Made by a program: the position numbers and the translations under genes. A DNA stretch of 7,005 nucleotides from contig CAMAJQ010000035.1 in the NCBI GenBank assembly GCA_945835865.1, forward strand, positions 1 to 7,005, written 5' to 3'. Under the pieces are notes generated by a model that worked only from the letters and a program-made list of their open reading frames with translations, was not told the DNA's origin and made no database searches. Position 1 is the stretch's first letter. Every line of letters begins with the position of its first letter. This document shows, in pieces, positions 5,690 to 7,005 of this stretch. This DNA comes from an uncultured Clostridia bacterium (GTDB lineage: Bacteria > Bacillota > Clostridia > Christensenellales > Borkfalkiaceae).

Positions 5690-6592
5690 ATGGACCTTCT
5701 GAGTTTACCGGTCGCCGCGCTGTTTGTCGTCTCGATGACGGCGGCGTTCCTTTCCAACGTGTTCAAAAAGAGTTACAACAACCGCTTTCCGACGGCTTTC
5801 GATACGCAGATCTATATTTCCGCAGGAGGGGTCGCCGTTCTTCTCACCCTCTTCTGCGCATCCCGGGCGACGGCGCCTTCTCTCGCGACCGTTCTTCTCG
5901 GCTGCGTCTTCGGCGCGGTAACCTTAGCGCATAGCGTATGCTTTATGAAGGCGATCGAGACGGGGTCGTTCGCCTATACCTTCGTTATCGTATCCCTTTC
6001 GACGATCATCCCCGCGATCTCGGGCGTTCTGTTCTGGCACGAAAAGATCACGGTGCCGCAGATCTTCGGACTGATCGCCTTTGCGGCGTGCATCCTGCTG
6101 AGCGTCAACGCAGAAGGAAAGGCCGCAAACGGTGAAAAAACGAAAAAAAAGACCTGGATCCTCTCGGTCTCCGTCTGTTTCGTGCTGTCGGGGCTCGTGG
6201 GGATCCTACAGAAAATCCATCAGAGTTCCCCCTACGCCGAAGAGAGGATCCCTTTCCTCGCGATCGCCTTCGGCATCATGACGGTCGCCTCCGCCTTCGG
6301 CGCCTTTGCCGTGCGGAAAACGAGGGTCGTTCCCCGGGAAAACAAAGCAAAGCGGTATCTGCTGAAATATCTTCTCATCGCCGTCGGCGGAATAGGCGTC
6401 GGGCTGAACAACGTCATCAATCTCTATCTTTCGGGCGTAGTGGAGAGCGCGGTATTTTTCCCCGTGGTGAACGGCGGAGGGCTTGCCCTGACCACCCTCG
6501 CAGGAGTGATCTTTTTCCGTGAAAAACTCACCGCAAAACAGTGGGCGGGCATTGCCGTCGGCATTCTTTCCGTCCTGCTTCTCTGTTTCTGA
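5690..6592 (+). CDS. EamA/DMT-superfamily transporter, 10 TM helices
   Basis: A 300-residue integral membrane protein of the drug/metabolite transporter superfamily. Ten hydrophobic segments can be traced, beginning at roughly residues 4, 38, 65, 93, 122, 155, 187, 225, 247 and 283. They form two repeats of five helices, each closing with the family's signature: LFWHEKITVPQIFGLIAF (114-131) and IFFREKLTAKQWAGIAVG (274-291). The lysine-rich loop 144-154 joins the two halves on what should be the cytoplasmic side. Family members move amino acids, nucleotides, sugars or drugs across the membrane, often outward; nothing here identifies the substrate. The length is normal and the gene looks intact. 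It diverges from a cupin-type AraC regulator with 183 bases between start codons, so regulation by that protein is likely. Start chosen by the AGGAG four bases upstream. Confidence 0.88.
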   Translation: MDLLSLPVAALFVVSMTAAFLSNVFKKSYNNRFPTAFDTQIYISAGGVAVLLTLFCASRATAPSLATVLLGCVFGAVTLAHSVCFMKAIETGSFAYTFVIVSLSTIIPAISGVLFWHEKITVPQIFGLIAFAACILLSVNAEGKAANGEKTKKKTWILSVSVCFVLSGLVGILQKIHQSSPYAEERIPFLAIAFGIMTVASAFGAFAVRKTRVVPRENKAKRYLLKYLLIAVGGIGVGLNNVINLYLSGVVESAVFFPVVNGGGLALTTLAGVIFFREKLTAKQWAGIAVGILSVLLLCF

Positions 6593-6677
6593 CCGACTGC
6601 GGAAAAAACGGAAAAGACTTTCCGGGACCTGTCCGAAAATCTACGGAAAACCGATTGCCGGAAGGCAAATATAACCG

Positions 6678-6706
6678 ACGGCGTAGCGATAATCCCGCTA
6701 CGCCGT
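6678..6706. terminator. Hairpin between the EamA gene and the GNAT remnant, possible terminator
   Basis: An eleven-base perfect stem ACGGCGTAGCG/CGCTACGCCGT with a seven-base loop (6689-6695). It lies 85 bases past the EamA stop, and its last base is also the last base of the GNAT stop codon read on the minus strand. Neither side carries a strong T-tract (TAAT on plus, TTATATTT further out on minus), so it may be a weak bidirectional terminator or a transcript-stabilising structure. Confidence 0.45.
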
Positions 6707-6954
6707 TAATCGGTATCGGAACGTTTCTCCATTAAAAAATTAGTAAGTGAAATTCCCTTCCTGACGACCGTCTGTCCGCGAATAACTTTGTAACCCCGTT
6801 GCTCGAAAAACGGCATGGCGCTAACAGACGAATGGGTGGTAATCGTCCGTCCCGGCACCGAACATTCCGGTTCATCACAGATTGCGGTTGCAATTCCTTC
6901 CGCTTGGTGATCTTTATGAACATACAATCTGTCCAGGTAGCCGGTGTTGTTCGT
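6706..6954 (-). pseudogene. C-terminal remnant of a GNAT acetyltransferase
   Basis: The reading frame opens right after an in-frame TAA at 6957-6955 and runs as TNNTGYLDRLYVHKDHQAEG, then IATAICDE to a TAA at 6708-6706. This is the second half of a GCN5-related N-acetyltransferase: the strand before motif A, the acetyl-CoA loop Q-A-E-G-I-A, and the late segment THSSVSAMPFFEQRGYKV. The N-terminal half of the domain, about 70-80 residues in full-length relatives, is missing. No ATG or ribosome binding site stands in front of the remaining codons; the TTG at 6927 would give only 73 residues. A promoter lies just upstream, so it may still be transcribed. GC content is lower than in the neighbouring genes (about 45% from 6721 to the end, by hand count). 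I judge it a deletion product; a short functional peptide is less likely. Confidence 0.72.
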
Positions 6955-6968
6955 TTATCGTCGTTTAT
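6951..6968. repeat. Tandem TCGTTTAT direct repeat
   Basis: TCGTTTAT at 6951-6958 and again at 6961-6968, exactly ten bases apart. It falls between the minus-strand -10 element and the start of the GNAT remnant and covers the predicted transcription start. One helical turn of spacing suits an operator, but a small tandem duplication at a deletion junction explains it equally well. Confidence 0.45.
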
Positions 6969-6997
6969 ATTGTATCAGAAAAAACCAAATAACACAA
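6969..6997 (-). promoter_or_regulatory. Sigma-A-type promoter upstream of the GNAT remnant
   Basis: On the minus strand, -35 TTGTGT (6997-6992), a 17-base spacer and -10 TACAAT (6974-6969). The predicted start is near 6962, only about eight bases before the first in-frame codon of the remnant. There is no room for a ribosome binding site and the missing N-terminal coding sequence, consistent with a deletion between promoter and gene. Confidence 0.6.
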
Positions 6998-7005
6998 GTC
7001 GTTTC

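Noticed and set aside
1..7005. CRISPR array, tRNA, rRNA, transposase or phage genes
   Set aside because: No regularly spaced repeats, no cloverleaf or rRNA-like segment, and no transposase or phage motif were seen on either strand.

Overview
The window reads as a stretch of a Bacillota (Clostridia-like, probably gut-associated) chromosome. This rests on moderately GC-rich coding DNA (about 55% in the lines I counted by eye), AGGAG-type ribosome binding sites, sigma-A-like TATAAT promoters, and a gene set of AraC-type regulators, an uncharacterised glycoside hydrolase, a cupin and an EamA transporter. The genus cannot be fixed from sequence alone. No rRNA, tRNA, CRISPR array or intact insertion sequence is visible.

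Layout, left to right. (1) Bases 1-183, minus: start of an AraC-type regulator with its DNA-binding domain at the N-terminus, cut by the window edge. (2) 253-1143, minus: an AraC regulator with a PocR-type sensor domain. Both of these genes have a -10 element exactly six bases before the ATG and no ribosome binding site, so they look leaderless. (3) 1316-4530, plus: a two-gene operon, divergent from the PocR regulator. It encodes a phosphomannose-isomerase-like double-cupin protein and a 672-residue GHL6-type glycoside hydrolase with a beta-galactosidase trimerisation domain. Stop and start are two bases apart. (4) 4616-5506, minus: a cupin-type AraC regulator, convergent with the operon; terminators for the two strands sit around its 3' end. 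(5) 5690-6592, plus: an EamA/DMT-family 10-TM transporter, divergent from that regulator, with dyads in the shared promoter region. (6) 6593-7005: a hairpin-rich spacer, then the C-terminal remnant of a GNAT acetyltransferase on the minus strand. The remnant lies downstream of a well-formed promoter but lacks its N-terminal half. This end is lower in GC (about 45% by hand count).

How they may work together (inference): the PocR-AraC protein is the obvious candidate regulator of the divergent cupin-hydrolase operon. The hydrolase would release a sugar from a glycan or glycoside, and the cupin, which carries the metal-ligand pattern of type I phosphomannose isomerases, would act on a sugar or sugar phosphate. 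The second complete AraC protein probably governs itself and the EamA exporter/importer. No substrate can be named from the sequence. The least expected signals are the near-identical leaderless start signatures of the two left-hand regulators and the uncharacterised cupin-hydrolase pair.
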